Positions 57,501 to 62,829 of a DNA stretch of 64,000 nt are shown piece after piece. The position numbers and the translations under genes were made by a program. Source of the DNA: Oreohelix idahoensis (lineage: Eukaryota; Mollusca; Gastropoda; Stylommatophora; Oreohelicidae); the NCBI GenBank assembly GCA_024509875.1, contig JAMPIV010021235.1, positions 186,001 through 250,000 on the forward strand, written 5' to 3'. The notes beneath the pieces are model-generated. The model saw only the letters and a list, made by a program, of their open reading frames with translations. It was not told where the DNA came from and did no database searches. The stretch's first letter is position 1, and each line of letters opens with the position of its first letter.

Positions 57501-59159
57501 TGGTGGCCTCATAAGGTAGATCATGGTGGCCTCTTATAAGATAGATCATGGTGGCCTCTTATAAGATAGATCACGGTGGTCTCTTATAAGATAGGTCACG
57601 GTGGCCTCATAAGGTAGATCATGGTGGCCTCTTATAAGATAGATCATGGTGGCCTCTTATAAGATAGATCATGGTGGCCTCTTATAAGATAGATCACGGT
57701 GGTCTCTTATAAGATAGGTCACGGTGGCCTCATAAGGTAGATCATGGTGGCCTCTTATAAGATAGATGAGGAATAGGATTACTGCTCCCTCATGCATGTC
57801 ATGTAAGGCAACTAATAGAGGTTGCGCATGGAGCTGATAACCTCATCATGTCAATGAAACTGCTGCAGAAGCACCACTACAAGAGCATGTAAATGCTTTC
57901 TACAGGCCAGGTGACATGGAGGCATGGTGGCATGGAGGCCAGGTGACATGGAGGCATGGTGACATGGAGGCATGGTGACATGGTGACTATATGCTCCATA
58001 GGGGGTGGTGAAAAGGAAAATGATGATGATGACGATATGAGAAAAAGTAGAAGATTGTTGGCAAATGTTGGTGTTGGTTAGGGTGTTTGTTACATCTGGT
58101 TGTGTGTGTTAGGGTGTTTGTTACATCTGGTTGTGGGTGTTAGGGTGTTTGTTACATCTGGTTGTGGGTGTTAGGGTGTTTGTTACATCTGGTTGTGGGT
58201 GTTAGGGTGTTTGTTACATCTGATTGTGGGTGTTATGGTGTTTGTTATGTCTGGTTGTGGGTGTTAGGGTGTTTGTTACGTCTGGTTGTGGGTGTTAGGG
58301 TGTTTGTTACATCTGGTTGTGGGTGTAAGGGTGTTTGTTACATCTGGTTGTGGGTGTTATGGTGTTTGTTATGTCTGGTTGTGGGTGTTAGGGTGTTTGT
58401 TACATCTGGTTGTGGGTGTAAGGGTGTTTGTTACATCTGGTTGTGGGTGTTATGGTGTTTGTTATGTCTGGTTGTGGGTGTTAGGGTGTTTGGTACATCT
58501 GGTTGTGGGTGTTAGGGTGTTTGTTATGTCTGGTTATGGGTGTTAGGGTGTTTGTTATGTCTGGTTGACTTTTCTCTTACATAATATTATTGTGTGGAAG
58601 TGTGTTTTATGTGACTTTGTTTATTTTAAACAGAATCTGCAAATATGTCTACCACGTAAAAAGTGGATACTGAGAGAAAGTATCACATGGAGATAGATAC
58701 TACACCTTACATATATTCCATATAAACTACACTAGTGGTTCTCAATCTTTTATTTGTAATCACGACCTACATTTTACAGATGGTGAAACAGGTGACTCAT
58801 TTACTATAATTGACAAAAAAAGCTAATTATAGGAATTCAGCCAAAGGTATGCTACTTAAAACTCTGAGTATGGGAAATATAAGGGGCACGACCCATCCCA
58901 GTGTTTCCCGTGACCCAATATTGGGTCGTGTCCCATTGGTTGAGAATCACTGGATTACACCTGACACAGATATGACACAAATTAACCTGTGACATTTAAC
59001 TTTTCTTACGTCTGCAGCCTGAAGGTGCACCTGTCAGCTTTAACTACCCATTCTTCATACAACTCAGTGAGAATGGCACAAGCTACACGAACAATGTTTC
59101 TTTCCCACTGCCCCCCTCTGCAGTTCAAGGTTCTGCCGAAGTCAAGGCGAAGGTCACAG
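30340..59159 (+). CDS. Alpha-2-macroglobulin / thioester-protein family gene, partial (five exons)
   Basis: Five separate plus-strand segments read as consecutive parts of the A2M/TEP/CD109 family, secreted or surface proteins that trap proteases or tag targets through a thioester. Exons: 30340-30550, 46139-46256, 53925-54038, 56160-56288, 59018-59159. Each has AG before and GT after it. Phases agree at 30550/46139 (2 to 1 base) and are 0 at every later junction; the last exon ends in phase 1. They cover the end of the bait region, the PETW-type A2M core, much of MG7 and the start of CUB. The first strands of MG7 (about 35-40 residues) are not found between exons 2 and 3. The first exon starts mid-codon, so exons precede it; the thioester, GCGEQ, exon would follow 64000. 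All five frames are open, so the gene is probably functional. It cannot be assigned to one subfamily here. Confidence 0.88.
30551..32261 (+). other. A2M intron sequence, nothing recognised
   Basis: A/T-rich intron sequence. A plus-strand frame of 160 codons (31787-32269) runs into the LTR at 32267 and shows no known domain or coding bias that I can see. No repeat or splice-framed exon was found. Confidence 0.5.
32267..33806 (-). repeat. 3' LTR (1540 bp) of the deleted Gypsy element
   Basis: The plus strand reads tgaagaaata ... gcgcaaca. About 99% identical by eye to the split copy at 34635-41753. The minus strand is sense. Short frames inside it (e.g. 33296-33526) are duplicated in the other LTR and have no protein-like character. 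Confidence 0.88.
33807..34634 (-). other. Remaining interior of the deleted Gypsy element
   Basis: Begins (high side) with TGGTGGCCAATGTGGGG on the minus strand, two bases of context after the LTR, then the RNase H fragment, then A/T-rich sequence, ending in a G-rich tract (ggggggtgtgg) before the 3' LTR. Gag, protease, RT and integrase are absent. Confidence 0.75.
34395..34589 (-). pseudogene. Ty3/Gypsy RNase H fragment
   Basis: 64 codons: YISRKLNAAEKNYSVLDREL, LAMVWSILKLQRFLLG, then HFIVETDQKALTAI. This is the usual middle of a Gypsy RNase H, including the conserved E of DREL and the D of ETDQKAL (family norm ETDHKAL). Neither the RT before it nor the integrase after it is present. Confidence 0.85.
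35335..39189 (-). pseudogene. LINE ORF2: endonuclease, RT, RNase H; one stop
   Basis: A single frame of about 1285 codons with only one stop, TGA at 38377-38379. Endonuclease: MHWNAEGVNSK, CIQETHLK, VGDFNSHSQSWG, and SDHRPIFL just after the stop. RT: LKFQKSPGPDKISNEML, AGFRECYSIEDQ, WVDFKQAFDKVW, HQGVPQGGVISPTLFL, ALYADDLVLW. RNase H: IHAYTDGSATNAVRNGGAG, NYTAEVQALEQ, WVPSHCGVPGNENADKLA. The C-terminus has CTCGLNEQTAEHVLQDCPLY, a Cys/His cluster common in this group. The start ATG at 39187-39189 is preceded by a T14 run on the minus strand. The catalytic residues look intact. Confidence 0.9.
39190..40860 (-). other. LINE 5' region, possible decayed ORF1
   Basis: G/C-richer than its surroundings. 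Four minus-strand frames follow one another with small overlaps (40392-40766, 40193-40429, 39895-40215, 39548-39832), as if one ORF1 had picked up frameshifts, but no zinc-knuckle or RRM motif is evident. It may equally be a long 5' untranslated region. Confidence 0.45.
41759..42485 (+). other. A2M intron sequence with a G13 tract
   Basis: A/T-rich intron DNA. The only notable feature is G13 TTT G5 at 42257-42277. No genes or exons were seen. Confidence 0.5.
42490..42690. repeat. Interspersed repeat with GAT-rich tail (copy 1)
   Basis: Related to 57770-58045: shared pieces include 'aataagaggttg' / 'aatagaggttg', 'aacctcatcatgt', 'accactgcaagaacatg' / 'accactacaagagcatg' and 'atgctccgta' / 'atgctccata', ending in gatgatgat. 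It looks like a SINE or LINE 3' end; not classified. Confidence 0.6.
42724..43277. repeat. 36-bp minisatellite (paired as about 72 bp)
   Basis: Units alternate between gattgtagtaaggattgcat-type and gattgtagtaaggactacat-type, each closed by 'gtaagcatg' or 'gttggcac'. About 15 units. The unit is a multiple of three, so long frames exist on both strands (42706-43287, 42789-43256); these are not genes. Confidence 0.9.
43278..43563 (+). other. A2M intron sequence, nothing recognised
   Basis: Short unique stretch with imperfect continuation of the neighbouring repeat (ggtggctataatgt, gtggctatagtg). No exon-like frame was seen. Confidence 0.4.
43564..43800. repeat. 33-bp minisatellite, 7 copies
   Basis: The unit contains gaccatgtggggaggacaaa followed by cagacagatatgt. 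Copies start near 43571 and repeat every 33 bp. Open frames on both strands result from the multiple-of-three length. Confidence 0.93.
43801..44034 (+). other. A2M intron sequence, nothing recognised
   Basis: Unique sequence between a minisatellite and a MITE. No splice-framed coding segment was found. Confidence 0.4.
44043..44188. mobile_element. hAT-type MITE (146 bp)
   Basis: Perfect 11-bp terminal inverted repeats CAGGGTTGCCA / TGGCAACCCTG. Flanks tctgtagg (44035-44042) and actgtagg (44189-44196) match at 7 of 8 bases, the 8-bp duplication expected for hAT insertions. The interior is T-rich and non-coding. Confidence 0.85.
44197..44321 (+). other. Degenerate flank of the next minisatellite
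   Basis: Contains diffuse 'gattgtggttattctt'-like units that grade into the 17-bp array. No gene. Confidence 0.4.
44322..44815. repeat. 17-bp minisatellite, about 28 imperfect copies
   Basis: Unit gattgtagtgagacagt with variants (gtagcgagacaat, gtaatgagacatt, gtagtagagcagt). Antisense frames rich in SHYNHC are products of the repeat. Confidence 0.9.
44818..44915. repeat. 17-bp minisatellite, about 5 copies
   Basis: Unit atcatctgaaaattgtc with att/gtc alternation, beginning right where the previous array ends. Confidence 0.88.
44916..46138 (+). other. A2M intron sequence up to exon 2
   Basis: No repeat family was recognised. It ends in a good acceptor (taactctctccaaacag). A few short frames (e.g. 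44890-45165) have no domain. Confidence 0.5.
46139..46256 (+). CDS. A2M-like exon: core-domain segment
   Basis: Acceptor ctctctccaaacag, donor AAG|gtaaca. 118 bp. Its first base completes the codon left open by exon 1 (AG + T). It encodes VKTPDSLTSWIASAFAVHLV then KGLGVATTTSK; the 'PDS/T-IT-SW-ASAF-GLGV' pattern is diagnostic of the A2M core domain. It ends in phase 0. A longer antisense frame over the same bases (46034-46489) is a shadow. Confidence 0.9.
46257..46855 (+). other. A2M intron sequence; expected MG7 exon not found
   Basis: I searched by eye for a phase-0 exon with a 'PFFVSL-LPYSV-RGE'-like pattern and saw none here or in 52626-53924. No repeats beyond scattered (GTT)n/(GAT)n-like tracts. 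Confidence 0.45.
46856..46923. repeat. (CTTA)n microsatellite, LINE tail
   Basis: CTTA/CTGA tetranucleotides directly abut the 3' end of the minus-strand LINE fragment, i.e. a (TAAG)n tail on the sense strand. Confidence 0.8.
46924..47470 (-). pseudogene. LINE C-terminal fragment
   Basis: Minus strand: 47200-47466 encodes AINRGFFSKRKIGKKMKI, PILTYGYEPW and KYVRKVVEVTRKDMVRNQ; 46991-47173 encodes RPPGRPRVCWEDIIK. These are the region after RT in a LINE and the Arg/Pro-rich C-terminus. It is frameshifted between the two, with no catalytic domain, and a different family from its neighbours. Confidence 0.8.
47535..48267 (-). pseudogene. LINE RT C-terminal domain
   Basis: About 244 codons of post-RT sequence, in frame with the YLG motif that follows the RT palm in LINEs. 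The apparent N-terminal residues of the long frame (to 48329) come from the inserted LTR and are not part of the protein. Confidence 0.85.
48273..48457 (-). repeat. 3' LTR, 185 bp
   Basis: Minus-strand AATAAA at 48378-48383 and a TATATA-like segment at 48291-48297. Same sequence as 52324-52508. Confidence 0.93.
48458..48470 (-). other. Polypurine tract
   Basis: The minus strand reads AAAAAAGGGGGA directly before the LTR start TGTAATATG. Confidence 0.85.
48557..49159 (-). CDS. Gypsy integrase C-terminal part
   Basis: Continues the integrase after a one-base frame break at about 49195. Contains LALLRWRTTPVDSKIDSPAE and LMFDRRIKDLLPS (end of the catalytic core), then YPGQHV and SYTLRPDSSSNLLRRNR (C-terminal domain), then a Pro/Gln/Ser-rich tail ending RSGRTVTPPSRYRQ. 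200 codons to the stop. Confidence 0.85.
   Translation of the reverse strand: MKKTRTEDVHLALLRWRTTPVDSKIDSPAELMFDRRIKDLLPSKVHFRPQHRDSTYDQFQHRQQVQKSNYDKCAKDLPPLYPGQHVTTYNHNNDTWSKATIISRNPEPRSYTLRPDSSSNLLRRNRVDIREIPQNTTEQRIPMLSTDNAVTPDFGAPQNQQAPRPKSQPTQAKPGTSAEPPALYTTRSGRTVTPPSRYRQ
49156..49797 (-). CDS. Gypsy integrase zinc-binding and catalytic core
   Basis: The H2C2 zinc domain is visible (HNSHLGIVKTQLRAKKDVYW, then CKNCSICQ), then the core: GTDIF (first catalytic Asp) and SDNGPHFSG (second Asp). The third catalytic residue, the Glu after SPRYPKSNG, falls at the frame break: this frame runs on into unrelated residues and stops, and the next frame resumes the integrase. The break coincides with a short T run, consistent with a one-base deletion or an assembly indel. 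Confidence 0.85.
   Translation of the reverse strand: MAKLYQGSSNTHPSYYSMRDELSIEDGLILKGDRIVVPETQRDIILKQLHNSHLGIVKTQLRAKKDVYWPQINKDIETLCKNCSICQEHANRQCREPLIPSDIPLSPWSIIGTDIFSIDNNDYLIIADYYSKFPIIEKLPQPSPSAVIADITKKYCSMFGIPDEIRSDNGPHFSGQAYRNFTKDWKIKHTTSSPRYPKSNGSLRDRYKLSSQS
49743..50165 (-). CDS. Gypsy RNase H second half and linker
   Basis: 140 codons beginning within RNase H: MLAVRFGIKRFHTFLF, TILSDHKPLEMI, YIPGEDIGLADALSR. Its frame is open further upstream towards 50260, where it joins the RT frame across an A6 run. It ends by frameshift into the integrase frame near 49755. Confidence 0.85.
   Translation of the reverse strand: MLAVRFGIKRFHTFLFNRPFTILSDHKPLEMIHKKPIASAPPRLQALLLETQGYDFNIQYIPGEDIGLADALSRLPNPNKTADLTPNIKVDFVKFSDNRLEHIREDTMRDPILNSLKELIYHGWPSSIREVPTHIRHTTR
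50257..52230 (-). CDS. Gypsy Gag-protease-RT, 657 codons
   Basis: Gag: residues about 1-165 (FLLWRQRIDLYS, FFTRIKEKTSVCKF), without a CCHC zinc knuckle. Protease: FKIDTGAQGNTLP (active Asp, about residue 200) and ILGLPMCEKL. RT: DVIRKVEEHSDWCSSI, LRVCLDPKHLNN, FSKLDAVHGYW, FKRLPFGLNVSQDIFQ, IADDIVVCG (YxDD box with Ile first), FFGLLYTQNGVKPDPKKV. RNase H begins at the end (FLMVDSSLKGLGAALLQ) before the frame breaks. The link from Gag to protease is unusually short, suggesting that the nucleocapsid part was deleted. The ATG at 52228-52230 lies about 75 bases after the primer site. Confidence 0.9.
   Translation of the reverse strand: MAAKQYRNAPQMRFAGQDDKSEAFLLWRQRIDLYSKTTGLEGQTLTPYILEALDDEGLKIYNSFATAMPVESATDPVAILDEFEKRLIIKHTNFRAARLELHHLRQKPDESLDDFFTRIKEKTSVCKFNKEEEKERIIEQILLSTPMPEFQKWLLSQSDTVKILTFSNEPKRTQAFCKVQFRIPGIKRHKERYIRFKIDTGAQGNTLPLRIFRQIMPDKVDKQGFPTRDVKSRSGRTKLRAYNGTSIDCFGAVTLECLYRDSEWTSSTFYLVDVEGPAILGLPMCEKLSVVTINNIKADKKEHLTLHVTGVDDLKQRFPEQFDRIGKLPGKARFFLKDNAEPKIDPPRKYPIHVKQKLATELEKMVQNDVIRKVEEHSDWCSSITTVLKQDGSLRVCLDPKHLNNSLKRCPHKMHTVEEITHRFHNAKYFSKLDAVHGYWSVEIAEESQLLTTFRTPFGRYCFKRLPFGLNVSQDIFQQKIDNIVEQCSGTVAIADDIVVCGRSEQEHDRNLMHVAQANGLTFNSKKCTIKATEIQFFGLLYTQNGVKPDPKKVEDIHDMPTPATKKELQQFLGAVNFLAQFIPNLSAAAEPLRSLLQNETPYEWSEDYQHKFNHLKTLISSDARLKYYDMQAPTFLMVDSSLKGLGAALLQPDKKS
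52306..52323 (-). other. Primer-binding site, tRNA-Leu-like
   Basis: Minus strand TGGTGGCAGCGGTCGATA starts at the base next to the LTR. Its first 13 bases fit the 3' end of an animal tRNA-Leu (...CGCTGCCACCA). The tRNA assignment is from memory. Confidence 0.7.
52324..52508 (-). repeat. 5' LTR, 185 bp
   Basis: Identical to 48273-48457. The duplication gtgat follows it at 52509-52513. Confidence 0.93.
52626..53057. other. A2M intron sequence with a LINE tail fragment
   Basis: On the minus strand, 52845-52975 encodes EDQNMWRDMITYSTWHGT, the usual ending of some LINE proteins. 'catgccaggtggagtaggtg' occurs twice (about 52901 and 52971). The rest is unrecognised. Confidence 0.5.
53058..53595. 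repeat. 21-bp minisatellite, about 25 copies
   Basis: Unit tcttgttatgacaggaatctt with t/g variants. The seven-codon length gives long frames on both strands (up to 195 codons); they are not genes. Confidence 0.95.
53596..53924 (+). other. A2M intron sequence before exon 3
   Basis: Ends in the acceptor tttttcaatccctag. No exon or repeat was recognised. Confidence 0.5.
53925..54038 (+). CDS. A2M-like exon: MG7 segment
   Basis: Acceptor ccctag, donor ACG|gtgagt. 114 bp, 38 codons, phase 0 at both ends: VTVGLKGSSSFQSVEVTV ... GYLSGDQFVTIT. It fits the part of MG7 where A2M proteins have 'V-V-LEGS--F'. Its last 24 bases, with the donor, are the first copy of the 39-bp minisatellite that fills the intron. 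Confidence 0.8.
54015..55765 (+). repeat. 39-bp minisatellite grown from an exon end and its donor site, about 45 copies
   Basis: Copy 1 (54015-54053) is the last 24 bases of the exon plus 15 intron bases including gtgagt. Copies 2 onward keep the register: 'ggagat(c/t)agtttgttaat' then 'gttatggtaagtgtaatgaat'. Most copies carry gtaagt or gttagt at the donor position. The unit is 13 codons and keeps the exon frame; many copies have TAG in place of the CAG codon, the first at 54060-54062. Confidence 0.95.
55786..56050. repeat. 41-bp minisatellite, about 6 copies
   Basis: Unit tgaacagatcataatatgaa then acaaatatctatgaaaacagt; starts at 55801, 55842, 55883 show the 41-bp period. Confidence 0.9.
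56160..56288 (+). CDS. A2M-like exon: end of MG7
   Basis: Acceptor gttgcatctgcag, donor TTG|gtatgt. 129 bp, 43 codons, phase 0: VSSQKQGVVYFAVRSTVAGV, then TNIEVSARSS, then AADAERRPLYVL. The 'V-F-IRP/S---G---I-V-A----AADA--R-L-V' pattern is characteristic of A2M family proteins just before the PEG junction. Confidence 0.9.
56289..57150 (+). other. A2M intron sequence, nothing recognised
   Basis: A/T-rich. A minus-strand frame at 56513-56779 has no recognisable domain. Confidence 0.45.
57150..57770. repeat. 27-bp minisatellite, about 23 copies
   Basis: Unit agatagatcacggtggcctc then ttataag, with shorter copies lacking part of ttataag (ctcataaggtag). Short and long copies alternate in a repeated pattern. 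Confidence 0.93.
57771..58050. repeat. Interspersed repeat with GAT-rich tail (copy 2)
   Basis: Related to 42490-42690. It contains its own small expansion of 'ggcatggtgacatgga' (57917-57985) and ends in gatgatgatgacgat. Unclassified SINE/LINE end. Confidence 0.6.
58070..58566. repeat. 31-bp minisatellite, about 16 copies
   Basis: Unit ggtgttagggtgtttgttac then atctggttgtg, with variants tatgtc and gtaaggg. It contains TTAGGG by chance. Confidence 0.93.
58733..58952. mobile_element. hAT/Charlie-like MITE (220 bp)
   Basis: Imperfect terminal inverted repeats TAGTGGTTCTCAATC / GGTTGAGAATCACTG, close to the CAGTGGTTCTCAA end of Charlie-type hATs. Flanks aactacac (58725-58732) and gattacac (58953-58960) match at 6 of 8 bases. 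It holds an internal palindrome GACCCAATATTGGGTC. Non-coding. Confidence 0.75.
59018..59159 (+). CDS. A2M-like exon: CUB start
   Basis: Acceptor tcttacgtctgcag, donor ACAG|gtacac. 142 bp, 47 codons plus one base. PEGAPVSFNYPFFIQLSENG, then FPLPPSAVQGSAEVKAKVT. PEG followed by 'LPLPP--V-GSA' is the conserved junction into CUB in A2M proteins. Two N-glycosylation sequons (NGT, NVS) are visible. The next exon, expected to begin in phase 1 and lead to the thioester, was not found before 64000. Confidence 0.92.
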
Positions 59160-59211
59160 GTACACATCTTTCACCTTTCTCTTATCCAGTAGGACAGACA
59201 ATCAGATCAAG

Positions 59212-59517
59212 ATCACACCACCATCACAGATCACACCACCATCACAGATCACACCACCATCACAGATCACACCACCATCACAGATCACACCACCATCACA
59301 GATCACACCACCATCACAGATCACACCACCATCACAGATCACACCACCATCACAGATCACACCACCATCACAGATCACACCACCATCACAGATCACACCA
59401 CCATCACAGATCACACCACCATCACAGATCACACCACCATCACAGATCACACCACCATCACAGATCACACCACCATCACAGATCACACCACCATCACAGA
59501 TCACACCACCATCACAG
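59212..59517. repeat. 18-bp minisatellite, exactly 17 copies
   Basis: Unit atcacaccaccatcacag, essentially perfect across 306 bp, which indicates very recent expansion. It lies 52 bp after an exon. Confidence 0.97.
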
Positions 59518-60296
59518 GCCCTATATAATGTTTAGCTAATTTACCTCTAGATCTTATAACAGAATTCTACCAAGATGTTTTGTTGTTTTCATGAAGCAGC
59601 CAGCAGAGTTTGCAATAATTTCCACAATGCACTCTAGCATTGACAGTACATTGTAATGTTAACAGTGCACTCTAGCATTGACAATACATTGTAATGTTAA
59701 CAGTGCATTCTAGCATTGACAGTACAATCAGATGTTAACAGCACACTCTAGCACTGACAGTACAATCAAATGTTAACAGCATGCCCTAGCAGTGACATAA
59801 GTATATAAACCAATAAAACGGTATTGAATCAGTTCTACAAATAACGGTTCACATGAAACAAGGGACGTTTCAGGTTTTACCCTTTGTCAGCCACAGTTAC
59901 AAACAAGTACTACAAAAACATACAATGATGAGAAACATACACCAAATGAGCGATACAAGCAGATGGAAAAAGTAAACACCCGCAGTGATGAGCGAAAAAA
60001 GAACAATAATAATACAAGAAAATCGTAAAACCTGAAAGAAATACCGAAATAAGAAAGTAGATAATCAACGAAACGAAAAAAAGAATGAACAAAACTTTGG
60101 AACAAGTAAAAGGTCACTTAGCTAGATCCGTAGATGCTTGGAATAAAACACTGAGGTACCTTGTCCAAGAAATCGTCTAAGGAAGTGACGTATAAGATAG
60201 CGACAATTAAAAAAGATACAAATGGATACGAAAAGAACCAAAACAAAAACATAAGAAGATAGATCGAAAAAACAACGAATAAAGAAGAATGACATG
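59518..60296 (+). other. A2M intron sequence with a small 38-bp repeat
   Basis: 59626-59793 has about four imperfect copies of a 38-bp unit (gcattgacagtacattgtaa...). The remainder is A-rich with no gene recognised. Confidence 0.6.
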
Positions 60297-61790
60297 ATGT
60301 TTGAATGTCTTCTCTATCCTTGTTGCTTCCATGTCTTGTCCTGTCATGTCCTGTATGTTGATGATGTTTGAATGTCTTCTCTATTCTTGTTGCTTCCATG
60401 TCTTGTCCTGTCATGTCCTGTATGTTGATGATGTTTGAATGTCTTCTCTATCCTTGTTGCTTCCATGTCTTGTCCTGTCATGTCCTGTATGTTGATGATG
60501 TTTGAATGTCTTCTCTATCCTTGTTGCTTCCATGTCTTGTCCTGTCATGTCCTGTATGTTGATGATGTTTGAATGTCTTCTCTATCCTTGTTGCTTCCAT
60601 GTCTTGTCCTGTCATGTCCTGTATGTTGATGATGTTTGAATGTCTTCTCTTTCCTTGTTACTTCCATGTCTTGTCCTGTCATGTCCTGTATGTTGATGAT
60701 GTTTGAATGTCTTCTCTTTCCTTGTTGCTTCCATGTCTTGTCCTGTCATGTCCTGTATGTTGATGATGTTTGAATGTCTTCTCTATCCTTGTTGCTTCCA
60801 TGTCTTGTCCTGTCATGTCCTGTATGTTGATGATGTTTAAATGTCTTCTCTATCCTTGTTGCTTCCATGTCTTGTCCTGTCCTGTATGTTGATGATGTTT
60901 GAATGTCTTCTCTATCCTTGTTGCTTCCATGTCTTGTCCTGTCCTGTATGTTGATGACGTTTGAATGTCTTCTCTATCCTTGTTGCTTCCATGTCTTGTC
61001 CTGTCATGTCCTGTATGTTGATGATGTTTGAATGTCTTCTCTATCCTTGTTGCTTCCATGTCTTGTCCTGTCATGTCCTGTATGTTGATGATGGTTGAAT
61101 GTCTTCTCTATCCTTGTTGCTTCCATGTCTTGTCCTGTCATGTCCTGTATGTTGATGATGTTTGAATGTCTTCTCTATCCTTGTTGCTTCCATGTCTTGT
61201 CCTGTCCTGTATGTTGATGATGGTTGAATGTCTTCTCTATCCTTGTTGCTTCCATGTCTTGTCCTGTCCTGTATGTTGATGATGGTTGAATGTCTTCTCT
61301 ATCCTTGTTGCTTCCATGTCTTGTCCTGTCATGTCCTGTATGTTGATGATGTTTGAATGTCTTCTCTATCCTTGTTGCTTCCATGTCTTGTCCTGTCATG
61401 TCCTGTATGTTGATGATGTTTGAATGTCTTCTCTATCCTTGTTGCTTCCATGTCTTGTCCTGTCATGTCCTGTATGTTGATGATGTTTGAATGTCTTCTC
61501 TAGCCTTGATGCTTCCATGTCTTGTCCTGTCATGTCCTGTATGTTGATGATGTTTGAATGTCTTCTCTATCCTTGTTGCTTCCATGTCTTGCCCTGTCAT
61601 GTCCTGTATGTTGATGATGTTTGAATGTCTTCTCTTTCCTTGTTACTTCCATGTCTTGTCCTGTCATGTCCTGTATGTTGATGATGTTTGAATGTCTTCT
61701 CTTTCCTTGTTGCTTCCATGTCTTGTCCTGTCATGTCCTGTATGTTGATGATGTTTGAATGTCTTCTCTATCCTTGTTGCTTCCATGTCT
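60297..61790. repeat. 67-bp minisatellite, about 22 copies
   Basis: Unit tgtttgaatgtcttctctat ... cctgtcatgtcctgtatgt. A 62-bp form lacks 'tcatg' at 60880, 60945, 61200 and 61265. Confidence 0.95.
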
Positions 61791-61983
61791 GCCAAATTTG
61801 CCTGGTTCCATTCCAAGTTGCTGCCAAATTTACCATGTTCCATTCAAAGTTGCTGCCAAATTTGCCAAGTTCCATTTCAAGTTGCTGATAAATTTGCCAG
61901 GTTCCATTCCAAGTTGCTGCCAAATTTGCCAAGTTCCATTCCAAGTTGCTGCCAAATTTGCTAGGTTCCATTCCAAATTGCTG
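61791..61983. repeat. 32-bp minisatellite, 6 copies
   Basis: Unit gccaaatttgccaggttcca then ttccaagttgct, starting at the exact point where the 67-bp array stops. Confidence 0.93.
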
Positions 61984-62540
61984 TGAAAGAGCTTTGCCTG
62001 CACTTTGCTTTTTTTTTTTTTTGTGGATGAAGAAAATGACCTATTTAGTGTGGTTGACCTAATTAACTTAAAACTGTGATGTTATTTGTATTATTTTTTC
62101 ACCAAGATCTGCCATGTTGGGCCCTTTCTAAAAAAGCTTTCAGTCACAAAATTTTAGCAAGTATTCATCCTTTTTTTCTGGAATCTCCAAGGTAAGAGTG
62201 GTAGAGGGAGATGAAAAAACACAAGGAGGACATAACTGGAGACAGAAATTATATTTATAAATTAGATAGAAAGATCTTGAGTGAATGGCACAGGATAGCT
62301 TGGCAGATATTTACTGAGGGTCTGTACCAAACTGGCAGCTGAAGGGAATTAACAGTGTTGCTTTCTAATGTCTGAAGAATTTCACTAGTTGTTGCCCTTG
62401 ATTTGACACTGACCTTCCTCTGCTGGTGTCTTAATGTCTGTCTCTTCTACATTTTCATTTGGAATTCCATTTAATACTTCTTGTACTGCATGAATAGCAA
62501 GGTTAATAAATCAGTAGTTCAGTGAATGTGTTAGCACTTT
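61984..62540 (+). other. Probable A2M intron, nothing recognised
   Basis: Unique sequence with a T12 run at about 62011. No exon-like frame with splice signals was found. Confidence 0.4.
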
Positions 62541-62662
62541 ATTGTCAATACAAGGTAGGTCCTTATGCATGATTTTATTGTCAATAGGTCCTTATGCATG
62601 ATTTTATTGTCAATAGGTCCTTATACATGATTTTATTGTCAACAAGTCCTTATACATGATTT
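62541..62662. repeat. 29-bp minisatellite, 4 copies
   Basis: Unit ttattgtcaataggtcctta then tgcatgatt; the first copy has the variant 'caatacaaggtaggtcc'. Confidence 0.88.
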
Positions 62663-62829
62663 TAATGTGTGTGGGATGAACTTAAGAAACTATTCATGAA
62701 CGCTTGAAGTGTGTTGATATATTCTACGCTAACACAGAAATACACTTTTCACATTTTTAAAAAGCTGTTGTGAATAAATAACCTTTATTGCTTCTTACTC
62801 CTTACTGAGCATGAAGCCACAATTCACAT

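Noticed and set aside
58070..58566. Telomere-like TTAGGG repeats
   Set aside because: TTAGGG occurs once per 31-bp unit, not as hexamer tandem; interstitial minisatellite.
59202..59504. 100-codon ICDGGV repeat frame
   Set aside because: Antisense reading of the 18-bp minisatellite.
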